Positions 27,449 through 36,339 of a stretch of DNA of 64,000 nt are shown piece after piece. The position numbers were made by a program, and so were the translations under genes. This stretch comes from Methanosarcina sp. 2.H.T.1A.6. Its GTDB lineage: Archaea > Halobacteriota > Methanosarcinia > Methanosarcinales > Methanosarcinaceae. The stretch covers positions 34,603-98,602 of the forward strand of contig NZ_JJOY01000042.1 in NCBI RefSeq assembly GCF_000979455.1, written 5' to 3'. Within the stretch, counting starts at the first letter, position 1, and each line of letters begins with the position of its first letter. A model generated the notes under the pieces. It had not been told where the DNA came from and did no database searches. It saw nothing but the letters and a program-made list of their open reading frames with translations.

Positions 27449-27859
27449 TCAATACCTTTTCTTGTACTTCGCAAGGACTTCTCTATTTGCCTCAAAAGCT
27501 TTCTCTTCAATGTAACCCTTTTCCCGGGCCCATTCAAAAAAGCTCTGGAGAACCTTTGCAGCTGTTCCGATAAATTTTTTACCTCCTCCTACTTCAACCA
27601 CGTAGTCGTCAAGGAAATCCTTAATTCCGGCGGGGCTGAGATGCTCAAGGCCAAAAACATCAAAGTAATTTTTGTTTTCGCGTTCAGGTCGGGCGGCACA
27701 AAGAGCCATGTCTTCTTCTGAAAGATAATCTTCAGCACTGAGTTCAAGGAATTCTTCGTAAAGAAGAATCACATCTTCACAGTCCATGAAGGTATCAGGC
27801 TTTAAACAGGCTTCCTGTTCACTCAAAAATGTCCGAAAAGTTTCATTTATTGTGATCAT
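27449..27859 (-). CDS. Conserved orphan protein, ~136 residues, SAM-like alpha-helical (paralogue 2)
   Basis: 136 residues. It aligns with the 26845 protein from end to end: I..TFRTFLSEQEACLKPDTFMDCEDVILLYEEFLELSA, EEDMALC, FDVFGLEHLSPAGIKDFLDDYVVEVGG, and KFIGTAAKVLQSFFEWAREKGYI. The conserved positions are a FxxFLxEQ start, a YEEFLE helix, a DVFxLxHLxPxxIxxFLxDY middle and a FFxWAxExxYI end. It lies 196 bp upstream of its paralogue on the same strand. Function unknown. Confidence 0.55.
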   Translation of the reverse strand: MITINETFRTFLSEQEACLKPDTFMDCEDVILLYEEFLELSAEDYLSEEDMALCAARPERENKNYFDVFGLEHLSPAGIKDFLDDYVVEVGGGKKFIGTAAKVLQSFFEWAREKGYIEEKAFEANREVLAKYKKRY

Positions 27860-27989
27860 ACTTATCTCTGCAACGGTACTTTGTAGAGTACTATCAGTTT
27901 GCTATAGAAGATCTTATATTTTTCGAGAAGATGTTAAGTACAAAACTACTGTTACTGTTTCTATTTAATAGTGTTTCGAATGGCAAACC

Positions 27990-28110
27990 AAAAAAGGGGA
28001 ATCAAAAAGAAAAAATGGGAAATAAAAAAAGGGGAATCAAAAAGAAAAAACGGGAAATAAAAAGGGGAATCAAAAAAAAACGGGAAATAAAAAAAGGGGA
28101 ATCAAAAAGA
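27990..28110. repeat. Purine-rich tandem repeat (~35-bp units)
   Basis: About three to four imperfect copies of GGGGAATCAAAAAGAAAAA plus a GGGAAATAAAAA module in the spacer between argS (converging from the right, leftward) and the orphan pair. The strand is almost pure purine, with runs of A. A small + strand ORF reading across it is artefactual (Lys/Arg only). Confidence 0.8.
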
Positions 28111-28222
28111 AAAAGAAAAAATAGAGAGAATAAAGAGAAAAATCAAAGGGAAAAAGAATATTTTATACTATCTTCCTTTTTTCTCTTTTTCTCGTTATCA
28201 CTTTCGTTTTCCCCATTCTTTT

Positions 28223-29932
28223 TCACATTGATTCCGGAGCACCTATTCCCAGAGTATCAAGAGAGTTTGCAAGGACAATCCTTGCACAATCCACAAGGGC
28301 AAGCCTTGCAGCCCTGACCCCTTCATCCTCGGCTGCGATAACCGGGACAAAGCGGTAGAACTGGTTGAATGAATCAGCAAGTTCGCGGGCGTAGATAGCA
28401 AGGACGTGAGGCTTAAGTTCACGGGCTCCATGGTCGATTATGCTGTCAAACATTGCCATTTTCTTGATGAGATCGATTTCACTGTCCTCGACAAGGAGAG
28501 AGGGATTAATCTCTTTCGCAGGAGTCCAGGCTGCTTCCTCTTTTGCTTTCTCAAGAATGCTGCAAGCGCGGGCATGGGAGTACTGGATGTAAGGAGCACC
28601 CTGCTTCTCAAAATCCAGGGCCTCTTTCCAGTTGAAAACTGTGGATTTTTCGGGGGAGACTCTGACTATATCGTATCTCACTGCTCCTATTCCGACCATT
28701 TCTGCAACCTGTTTTTTAAACTCAGTTGAGGCTTCGGGGCGGCGGGTTTCGACCTGTTCGAATGCAGCTTCAGTGACCCTGTCAAAGAGGTCATCTGCAC
28801 TTATGAACTGTCCGCGGCGAGTGCTCATTGAGCCTTCGGGGAGAGAGACGAACTCAAAAATTACGACCTCAGGCTCCTTGATTCCAATTGCATTCAGCGT
28901 AGCCCTGAGCTGGCCGGAAATAAGCTTGTGGTCTGCCCCGAAGATATCAATTACACGGTCTGTCTGCTCGGCTTTCCATTCGTGATAGGCAAGGTCGCGG
29001 GTTGTGTAAAGGGAGGTGCCGTTCGAGCGCTGGATAACAAGGGTCTTTTCAAACCCGTAATCCGAAAGGTCAATCACAAGGGCTCCTTTGTCCGTTTTTG
29101 TCCTGCCGGTAGCCTTGATGCGCTCGACAATATCGTGCACTGCCCCGGATTTGAGGAAACTGGATTCGCTTACGAATTTATCATGAACGACATTTAAGCG
29201 GAGGAGGGTTTCTTTGATCCCGGAAACAGCCAGGGAAACTGCCTTCTCAAAACGTTCAATGGTCCTGACATCCCCGGCTTCAACCTTTTCCATAAGGGCA
29301 TCGATTTCCTTTACATATTCAGGGGTTTTTTCCAGCTCGGCATTGGCTTTGATATATACGTCAGCAATTGCGGAGTCAGACTTTCTGGAAAGGTCAAGCT
29401 CAAAGCGTTCGCATGCCCAGGAAACTACCGCAATCTGACGCCCCATGTCGTTAACATAATACTGGACTTCCACATCGTACCCTGCGCGCCTGAGGATGCG
29501 GGCAAGAGTGTCTCCTATAATCGAGTTGCGGATATGTCCTACATGAAGGGGACCGTTTGGGTTTGCCGAGGTGTGCTCAAGGAGAATTCTGTCCTTTGGA
29601 GCCCCACAACCGAATTTTTCTTTTTCTACCCGGACAGCAGTTACGGTTCTGTCCAGGTAGTGCCTGCCTGCAAGGAAGTTAATGTAAGGACCTGCGGCAC
29701 TCACTTCTCCTATATACGAGCCTTCAGGAATTTCAATTGCAGAAACGATGCGGGATGCAAGCTCTTTTGGGTTTTGCTTGTGCCTGCCTGCAAGCTTGAA
29801 GGCGACTCTGCTCGCAAGGTCAGCATGGGAAGAGGTTTCGAATTGAAGTTCGGAATCCTCAACCTCAAACCCGGCCTTTCGGATAGCTTCTTTTAAGATT
29901 AATGTAGCCTGATCTTTGAGTTCCAGGAACAA
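28223..29932 (-). CDS. argS: Arginyl-tRNA synthetase
   Basis: Class I aminoacyl-tRNA synthetase charging tRNA-Arg, 569 residues, the normal archaeal length. The N-terminal additional domain (residues about 1-110) is followed by the HIGH-type motif in HTSANPNGPLHVGHIRNS, then QYYVNDMGRQ, IQRSNGTSLYTTRDLAYH, and a KMSKS-like loop reduced to GSMSTRRGQ, as is usual for ArgRS of this type. The C-terminal anticodon-binding domain has SFNQFYRFVPVI. The gene is isolated, with a large repeat-rich spacer downstream. Confidence 0.96.
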   Translation of the reverse strand: MFLELKDQATLILKEAIRKAGFEVEDSELQFETSSHADLASRVAFKLAGRHKQNPKELASRIVSAIEIPEGSYIGEVSAAGPYINFLAGRHYLDRTVTAVRVEKEKFGCGAPKDRILLEHTSANPNGPLHVGHIRNSIIGDTLARILRRAGYDVEVQYYVNDMGRQIAVVSWACERFELDLSRKSDSAIADVYIKANAELEKTPEYVKEIDALMEKVEAGDVRTIERFEKAVSLAVSGIKETLLRLNVVHDKFVSESSFLKSGAVHDIVERIKATGRTKTDKGALVIDLSDYGFEKTLVIQRSNGTSLYTTRDLAYHEWKAEQTDRVIDIFGADHKLISGQLRATLNAIGIKEPEVVIFEFVSLPEGSMSTRRGQFISADDLFDRVTEAAFEQVETRRPEASTEFKKQVAEMVGIGAVRYDIVRVSPEKSTVFNWKEALDFEKQGAPYIQYSHARACSILEKAKEEAAWTPAKEINPSLLVEDSEIDLIKKMAMFDSIIDHGARELKPHVLAIYARELADSFNQFYRFVPVIAAEDEGVRAARLALVDCARIVLANSLDTLGIGAPESM

Positions 29933-30169
29933 GATAAATCACCTGTATAAATTACCGTAAAAAACTAAAAGTCTTTAATGAAATTCTTATGTGATAGATT
30001 TAATCTGTCAAATTCTGATCTACTGATCTGATCTACTGATCTGATTAATGTGATAGCCCTTAAGATATACTTTAATTTACCAACTTCTGATCCACTGATC
30101 TAAGGACAATTTAATTAAAAAAAGTATTGGGTAAAATTACTGGATAGGGGACCTTGCCCCTGAGTGAGC
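29933..30169. other. Spacer with short repeats upstream of argS
   Basis: AT-rich spacer between argS and the prf1 stop. It has repeated TGATCTACTGATC words (30017-30045, echoed near 30090) and no ORF. Confidence 0.45.
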
Positions 30170-31417
30170 TCAGATTCCAGTACTGTACCTCAAAATTGCA
30201 GCTATGCCTCCAAAGGCGTTCATGAGCTGGGAACCCTCATCAAAGTCAGTGGATACGAAGATTAACTTTGCATTACTCTTGTCGGCAAGCTCTGAGAATT
30301 CGTCTACAATGTCCGTAACATCCGTAACCTCAAGGGAAGAGCCGCATTTGGGACAGTTCCCGGCTGTGGGAGCAGGTTCTCCAGGTTTCCAGCGCCGTGT
30401 CCACTTATTTTCATATCCGCAAACACTGCATTTCGTAGTTACCCTTTCTGCACGCAGGTCTTCGGAGAGCAGGAGCACGTCCACTGCATTGATCTCGAGG
30501 TTTGCCCTGACCTGGGCTTCTCCATAGGCTACCTTACCCGAATCGGCAATCAGTTCCTTGAAAAAGGCTCTGACGGCATTCTTCTCTCCCGTAAGCTCAA
30601 GGTCCTTGAGTTTATCCTCTGCAGCATTAACAAGCTCGGAAAGCCCGGATTCATCAGTATATCCCGTATCAAAGAGTCCGAGGATTTTCTTCAGAAGCTC
30701 GTGGTGCAGGAACTCACCCGCATAGAACTCTTCCTTTGTCGGAGAGGGACCTCCTATCAGAACGCCTTTGAGATCCTTGTGGTCTACAGCCATGAAAATC
30801 TCACTTGCAGCATCTCCTATCCTCTTGTAGAACTCATGAATTGCAATGAGCCTGAGCTGCTGGAAACGATGGGCACTCTGACCACCTTTCCTCTGCTTTC
30901 CAGGGACCGTTGAGGTAAGGTTGCGGAAAGCCTGGATTCGTTTTCCGACTAGAAGCCCTACGGTTGCTTCCCTGCGGTCAAGAACCAGAAGCCCGAAGGT
31001 GTTCTTATCCTTAAGCATATCCTCAAGAGGCTCAAGATAGAAAGATGAGTCACAGTGATACTTGTAGACAGTGATGGGGTCAGGAGGGACAATTACCTCG
31101 CTTTCCATACTTGTCTTGTTGGCTCCGATATCCACAGCTCCTGTAAAGTACACTATCCCATTCTCAGGCACTTTGTCCAGGTATCTGAGCCTTGAGAGCA
31201 GAGACTCAATTGCTCCCTGCACATTCGTCTTCGTAAGCTTGGACTTTATATTTGCAGCCTGTCCGTGCTCGTCTTTTAATTGGTTTGTAACATCGAAAAT
31301 CTGCTTGTCAGCAGGAATATAAAGGGAAATAAGCTCCGTGCTCCTTCCTCTCTTATCCCTGAGGCCTTCAAGCTTCTTTTTAAATTCGTACTTGTCGTGT
31401 GCGGATTGTTCAGTCAT
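30170..31417 (-). CDS. prf1: Peptide chain release factor aRF1
   Basis: Archaeal class-1 release factor, 415 residues, homologous to eRF1; it reads all three stop codons. The N-terminal domain carries the NIKS stop-codon motif (ANIKSKLTKTNVQGAI). The middle domain has the catalytic GGQ (KQRKGGQSAHRFQQLR). The C-terminal domain ends with a zinc-ribbon insert (CSVCGYENKW...GNCPKCGSSLEV). In Methanosarcina this protein has to coexist with UAG decoding as pyrrolysine. It lies 237 bp upstream of argS, with its own promoter. Confidence 0.96.
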   Translation of the reverse strand: MTEQSAHDKYEFKKKLEGLRDKRGRSTELISLYIPADKQIFDVTNQLKDEHGQAANIKSKLTKTNVQGAIESLLSRLRYLDKVPENGIVYFTGAVDIGANKTSMESEVIVPPDPITVYKYHCDSSFYLEPLEDMLKDKNTFGLLVLDRREATVGLLVGKRIQAFRNLTSTVPGKQRKGGQSAHRFQQLRLIAIHEFYKRIGDAASEIFMAVDHKDLKGVLIGGPSPTKEEFYAGEFLHHELLKKILGLFDTGYTDESGLSELVNAAEDKLKDLELTGEKNAVRAFFKELIADSGKVAYGEAQVRANLEINAVDVLLLSEDLRAERVTTKCSVCGYENKWTRRWKPGEPAPTAGNCPKCGSSLEVTDVTDIVDEFSELADKSNAKLIFVSTDFDEGSQLMNAFGGIAAILRYSTGI

Positions 31418-32151
31418 TTTAAGAATTCCCCGATGAATAAGGCAGTAAGATTCGTTATTATCGTGATTCTGGTAGTAAATTGAGATTTGAGATTTGAGCT
31501 TTTTAAGCTAATCTTCAAACTGGCAAACTTAAGGTGAAAGTGTTAGGTCTGTTTAACTTAGTTTGAGATTCCTGGATCCAGTGCAGATTTTCGATAAAAA
31601 ATTATCAAATCCGGCATCATAGCAAATTTAGGTATTCAGTATGATATTTGTTTAGCATGTCGGTTGGCATACAACGGATAACCGGAGGATTTGATAAAGA
31701 TAATCACACAGTGAGTTCCTGTCTCACCCGAAATCCGGGTATAAAAACCGCCTGGAACACGAAGAACCTTAGAGTGAGAGATACACCCTTTAGAAGCCGG
31801 TATCTCAGCAAGTCGCTAAAGCTTGTATTTATGCTGCATAAACCTGCCAGGTTTCGCATTCTTTTGATCGCACTAGATATGAGACATAATATGAGACATA
31901 ATCTTACTCAAACTGTATATAAGAATTAACGCTTTGATTTAAATTAATATTGGATTAGCCCCTGCCGGGACGATATCCTAATTGAAACTTAGGTTTATAT
32001 TTGTTTCTATCCCCGACTTATTTTATATATTCACACGACTATAAAAGTTTTCCTGTACGTAGATCTCTACTTTAGAATTTACTTCCGGACAAAGGAGAAA
32101 TAGAGAAAAACAGAAAAAAGGTTAGGTAAAAAAAGATTCGCAAATCAGGGT
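31418..32151. other. Long spacer between prf1 and taw1, with two adjacent hairpins
   Basis: About 730 bp, no convincing protein. A compact region (31640-31830) has higher GC content and two adjoining stems: GTGAG/CTCAC (31711-31727) and CCCG/CGGG (31727-31739). An ORF reads through it (31648-31929) but its composition and lack of any start signal argue against it. The region could be a structured RNA, or the decayed end of a transposon. The rest is AT-rich. Confidence 0.45.
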
Positions 32152-33189
32152 TTAATCCAGGTATGAAATATTTTTCACAGGAGACTTTTTTCCGTCCTTT
32201 GAAAGCAGGACAACCCGGCTAATATCTGATTCATCTGTGATCTCGTACCCCAGATGCTTTGCAAGCTCTTTTGAAAACTCCAGCACCTCTGCATGGGTTG
32301 GCATGGCAGAGCGGTCAAGACGGAGGCGTGAAAATCCAAGGTGCATGTAAGCCTTTATTTCCACAAAATCCGGTGAGGCCTTTTTAATTAGTCTGGCATA
32401 ACCCTCCGGATTGAACATATTTTCCCCCTTGACCAGTGTGGTCCGGATGACTGTTCTTGAGCTTTTCTCCTTCATAAAGTCCAGAGACTCGTTGATCCTG
32501 TCCCAGAGTGCAGGAGATTTTGGCTGGCAGACTCTGAGGTAGGTCTCGAGATCCGGAGCATCAAGACTCATGTATAACTGGGAAGGGTTGATCTTTGCAA
32601 GCATTGAAGGGACAGTTCCGTTTGTAACCAGAAAGGTAGTGAAACCTCTCTTTTTATATTCTTCGATAAGTTCAGGAAGGTAAGGGTAAAAGGTCGGCTC
32701 TCCGGACAGGGAAATTGCAACGTTATTCGGTTCATTGCCTTCAAGCCAGCGTTCCCTGAGTGCATTTGGAGAACCACCGAAACCTGTGATCAGTTTGCGC
32801 TGGCAGGCGATGCTTTCCTCAACTATTTTTTCAGGAGAATCCCACTCCCCGGGCGCAGGGACCGGGACCTCAGTCGGACGCCAGCAGAAAAGGCAGCGCT
32901 GGTTGCAAATGAGAGTAGGGGTCATCTGGAGGCAGCGGTGGGACTGAACTCCATAAAACCTGGACTTATAGCAGAAACCCTGGTCATTCATTGCATGCCT
33001 GAGCCAGAGGCAGGTCTTTACTGCTGAATGGCGGCCTGCAAGGGCATAACCCTGTTTCTTCAGGAGAGTTGCAAAATCAGGGATATAAAAGGGAAGAGAG
33101 GTCTGCTCTTCATCCCGGTTTTCTCCCTGGACTTCCGGAAACTTTTCCCCAGAATCTTCCTTTTCTTCCTTTTTTTCTTCAAGAGGCAT
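32152..33189 (-). CDS. taw1: tRNA 4-demethylwyosine synthase Taw1 (TYW1, radical SAM)
   Basis: Radical-SAM enzyme that condenses pyruvate with N1-methylguanosine-37 of tRNA-Phe to form the tricyclic wyosine base. From the ATG at 33189 the product is 345 residues. It shows HSAVKTCLWLRHAMNDQGFCYKSRFYGVQSHRC (extra cysteines used by Taw1), the CNQRCLFC radical-SAM motif (Cx3Cx2C), SLSGEPTFYPYLPELI, and FVEIKAYMHLGFSRLRL. The ORF extends to 33252, but the added segment overlaps a TATATATAAG promoter-like sequence. The acidic Glu/Lys stretch at residues 3-15 is not part of the catalytic core. It stands alone. Confidence 0.93.
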   Translation of the reverse strand: MPLEEKKEEKEDSGEKFPEVQGENRDEEQTSLPFYIPDFATLLKKQGYALAGRHSAVKTCLWLRHAMNDQGFCYKSRFYGVQSHRCLQMTPTLICNQRCLFCWRPTEVPVPAPGEWDSPEKIVEESIACQRKLITGFGGSPNALRERWLEGNEPNNVAISLSGEPTFYPYLPELIEEYKKRGFTTFLVTNGTVPSMLAKINPSQLYMSLDAPDLETYLRVCQPKSPALWDRINESLDFMKEKSSRTVIRTTLVKGENMFNPEGYARLIKKASPDFVEIKAYMHLGFSRLRLDRSAMPTHAEVLEFSKELAKHLGYEITDESDISRVVLLSKDGKKSPVKNISYLD

Positions 33190-33268
33190 TTTCCGAATAT
33201 TAAATCTTTGTGGTATATATAAGGATCGGAAAATAATTTTAGAGAACTTCATAGGGCCAGAGAATTTA

Positions 33269-33412
33269 GAGAAATGGAGATTTAAAGAAATGGAGATTTA
33301 GAGAAATGGAGATTTAGAGAAATGGAGATTTAGAGAAATGGAGATTTAGAGAAATGGAGATTTAAAGAAATGGAGATTTAGAGAAATGGAGATTTAGAGA
33401 AATGGAGAATTT
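33269..33412. repeat. 16-bp tandem repeat, 9 copies, upstream of taw1
   Basis: Nine copies of GAGAAATGGAGATTTA (copies 2 and 7 begin AA instead of GA) in perfect register between taw1 and the polB stop. It is the cleanest minisatellite in the window. The unit length is not a multiple of three. Confidence 0.93.
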
Positions 33413-33506
33413 TATGGGGAATAGGGCTGCTCGAAAATTTTCGAGAAGAAGCTATCTGCCCTGATAGCCGCCCGAATTAACCTGATCTGAGTTTTCGGAC
33501 CTGGAC

Positions 33507-35546
33507 TTAATCAAATGCCAGGATTTTCACGTCAAAATCCGCAAGATCCACAACCGGAACTCTGGCTGGCACAGGCATCAGGTTTACACGCTTCTGGAAC
33601 TCAGTCTGCGCCTGCCAGGTCCCGGAATTGACCAGGAGGACATTTTTGTATCGCTGGACTCCAAGGGTATGGACGTGACCTGTATGAATGATATCCGGAA
33701 CAGGGTCAATTATAAAGTAATCTTTTTTCTCCGGGGATATGGAAACCCTGCTCCCGTACGTTGGAGCCAGATGCCTGCGCTTAAGCATCTCAAGGACTGC
33801 ACCTGCAGGCTCCTGATACGAGACACCGGGGACGCTTGCAACCAGATCGTCAATAGACCTGCCGTGGTAGATAAGGATTCGGACGCCGTCAAGGTCCACA
33901 AGAGCAGGGTTGCCTACGAAAGTGACATTCGCCGGAAAATCCGCGCAGATCCTCTCAGGCAGGGCAGGCTGTGGTTCTGCCTGACGTACAGCATCGTGGT
34001 TTCCAGGGCTTATGATCACATGGATGTGTTCAGGAACTTCTCTGAAGTACTCTGCTGCTTTCCTGTACTGTTCATAGACATCCAGAATATCCAGTTCCAT
34101 TTCCTGGTCAGGATAAATTCCTATACCGTCCACGAGGTCTCCTGCAACAACGAGATAACGGACCTGGGCTGCAATCTCCCGCATGTCTTCGGAGTCAGAT
34201 TCGCCTTTCAGAAAGTCTAGAAAATCCAGCCAGGAATCTTCAAGGAACTGAGAACTGCCCACGTGCACGTCCGAGATCAGTACGGCTTTCCCATGGCTTC
34301 CTGTCCTGCGCTGAACACTGTTCGGAACATCAGGCTGGAGGAGCTTTGTGGCAAGCATAAGTTTTCCGTCATTAGTAACCGAGCCTGTTACCCCTATGAC
34401 CTCGTCCAAAAGAAGCCGCGAAGCCAGCTCGAAGAGCTCCTTGTCACTATTTCGGATAAGAACTGAAAAAGAGCCTGTAGGGTCTTCAATAGAAAAGATT
34501 TTGTGCCCGTTGGTTGTGGTGCTGATATCAGAAACCATCCCTATAATCGATATCTCTTCAGTGTTTCCGTCTGATCCGCGGCGAAAACTCCTCCTTTTCA
34601 AACTCTCTATAGGGCGTGCATTCATCCTGCTCCGGATGATCTCAGAGAGCCTGCTGTACCTGTCCCTGAAATATTGTACAAACTGCATATACTCTCCAAC
34701 ACAGGTCGAATGCCCGGTGATGTCGGAAAGCACGGTAACAGGGTTACGGCCTGGAAGACGCCTGACTTCCTCGTCCCTGGAACTCGAAGGAAAAGAATTT
34801 CCATGATTTGAAAAAAGAGAATCTTCCCTGGAAGCACGGTTAGAGGTCGAAGGAGAAACTGCATGCCCGAAAAAAGAGGAAGCTGGTTTATCTACACTTC
34901 TTGAAGAAGCAGAGGGACAAACGGGATTGGAAAGAGACCCAGGAACAGAATCAGAAACAGGATCAGAATCAGAAATGGAATCAGAAATAGAATCAGAAAT
35001 GGAATCAGAAATAGAATCAGAAATGGAATCAGAAATAGAATCAGAAATAGAATCAGAAATAGAATCGGAATCAGGAATAGAATCAGAAATAGAATCGGAA
35101 TCAGGAATAGAATCAGAACCCTGAGAAGAAAGAATGTAAGGTTTAGTCTCCGGTTTGGAGTCCGAGACTTCAGCCGATGAAACCATGTCCGGTTTAACAC
35201 TTGAGAACGTTCCTGGTTCCTTAAGGGCAACCAAAGCAGAGTCAAAAGCTTTTATCATGTGAGAGTCTGCAGGTTCCAGGGCAGGAGAGGAAATTTTACC
35301 TGGAGCCATTTGGGAAACTGTCCCGGAAGATGTTCCAGAAATTATCCTGGAAACCGTTTTAGAAGCTTCAAAACCCTTCAGATCGACATGTTCGGGCTCA
35401 ATAACGAAAACACAATCATCAATAGTTGAAAGGATATATTTTAGAAGGCTTTCAGGGGAATTACTTAATTTGATTAGTTCTACGGCTTGCGGGCTTATCT
35501 GGTACCCTTCCTCTATAACTGCCCGTACAATATCGATCTCATTCAT
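33507..35546 (-). CDS. polB: DNA polymerase D small subunit DP1 (exonuclease subunit)
   Basis: Small subunit of the euryarchaeal replicative polymerase D, 679 residues, carrying the 3'-5' exonuclease. The N-terminal domain (MNEIDIVRAVIEEGYQISP) is followed by a long low-complexity linker (about residues 100-260) with a Ser-Asp repeat, then an OB-fold (IIGMVSDISTTTNGHKIFSIEDPTGSF) and the calcineurin-like phosphoesterase domain. The metal ligands are visible in order: ISDVHVGS, VVAGDLVDG, SPGNHDAV, YHGRS, HTGHVHTLG. The catalytic DP2 gene is not in the window. The SD linker makes this protein longer than most DP1 subunits. DP1 assignment is certain; the role of the linker is not. Confidence 0.95.
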   Translation of the reverse strand: MNEIDIVRAVIEEGYQISPQAVELIKLSNSPESLLKYILSTIDDCVFVIEPEHVDLKGFEASKTVSRIISGTSSGTVSQMAPGKISSPALEPADSHMIKAFDSALVALKEPGTFSSVKPDMVSSAEVSDSKPETKPYILSSQGSDSIPDSDSISDSIPDSDSISDSISDSISDSISDSISDSISDSISDSISDSDPVSDSVPGSLSNPVCPSASSRSVDKPASSFFGHAVSPSTSNRASREDSLFSNHGNSFPSSSRDEEVRRLPGRNPVTVLSDITGHSTCVGEYMQFVQYFRDRYSRLSEIIRSRMNARPIESLKRRSFRRGSDGNTEEISIIGMVSDISTTTNGHKIFSIEDPTGSFSVLIRNSDKELFELASRLLLDEVIGVTGSVTNDGKLMLATKLLQPDVPNSVQRRTGSHGKAVLISDVHVGSSQFLEDSWLDFLDFLKGESDSEDMREIAAQVRYLVVAGDLVDGIGIYPDQEMELDILDVYEQYRKAAEYFREVPEHIHVIISPGNHDAVRQAEPQPALPERICADFPANVTFVGNPALVDLDGVRILIYHGRSIDDLVASVPGVSYQEPAGAVLEMLKRRHLAPTYGSRVSISPEKKDYFIIDPVPDIIHTGHVHTLGVQRYKNVLLVNSGTWQAQTEFQKRVNLMPVPARVPVVDLADFDVKILAFD
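34951..35112 (-). repeat. 12-bp in-frame repeat coding (Ser-Asp-Ser-Ile)n in DP1
   Basis: About twelve copies of a 12-bp unit (TCAGAAATAGAA or TCAGAAATGGAA on the + strand) encode a repeated Asp-Ser-Ile-Ser tract in the DP1 linker. The unit length keeps the frame, so copy number changes only alter linker length. Confidence 0.93.
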
Positions 35547-36339
35547 AATTCCAACCTGACTTTCTCGACCTGGCCTTATGGATACCAGCGTCTGTTGAAC
35601 CTAATTTAACCTAAGATCAATCAACCTGAGGTCAAAAAGATTTAAGGCAAAGACCCACTTAAAATATAAAAACTAAACACATACAAAATTGCTTCGATGC
35701 CAGCAAAATAACATTTATATATTTTTAAAAGTATTATCAGGTTTTATTCTCGTGAGAATAACCTATCAACAGAATTATATTTTAGATTCTGATTGGATGT
35801 TTATCTTCGTTGTCAGCCTTAGAGCCAATGTTTGTTGTTATCCAGACCACTTCGAAAGCGTTGAAAAAATATTAAGACCACCGGGGACTGCCAGGAACAT
35901 GCAAGCATTCCAGAAACTCAATTTCCTGAACATCATAATTTTTCCCAGGTATCGGCATAATCAGATTTCTAAACAACTCAGATTTCTAAACAACTTATTC
36001 GGATTCCATGGGATTTCAGTCTAATTTTTAAGGAGTTGCATATAAAAATATCATAACCTGATGATAAATTGTAAGTTAAATATAGGATAAAAACAAATTG
36101 CATAGGCAAATATACTGAAAAGAGTCGTATAATAAAACAAAAAAGTCCTGTACAGTTAAAAGCGTGAGAGTGGAATTGATACATAAATATAAATTACATA
36201 GCTGATGAAATGCTGACACAGGCAATACTTACCGAGTCAACTACCCGCTAAATCTAAAGATTAAACAGGTTTCCTGCTGAGGGTTTGTGAAATTTAATAC
36301 GGTACCAGAAGAATAAGATAAAGGGAATAAAGGCTTACT
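35547..36339. other. Divergent spacer between polB and the signal peptidase
   Basis: About 790 bp, AT-rich. A 111-codon + strand ORF (35689-36024) has no start signal and no recognisable family, and is not called. The right end contains a hairpin-repeat element (36235-36296) also found upstream of cheY. Confidence 0.5.
36235..36296. repeat. Dispersed element, copy A (partner at 55751-55808)
   Basis: Begins AGTCAACTA, contains a CGCTAAA core and ends with a 25-base block (36270-36294) identical at 23 of 25 positions to 55783-55807. It lies 44 bp upstream of the signal peptidase start. Confidence 0.75.

Noticed and set aside
31648..31929. 93-codon + strand ORF
   Set aside because: Unusual amino-acid composition and hairpins in the DNA suggest RNA or a relic rather than protein.
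34927..35124. Glu-Ser repeat protein on the + strand
   Set aside because: Antisense of the DP1 linker repeat.
35689..36024. 111-codon + strand ORF between polB and signal peptidase
   Set aside because: AT-rich composition, no start signal, no domain, and it ends in the hairpin-element region.
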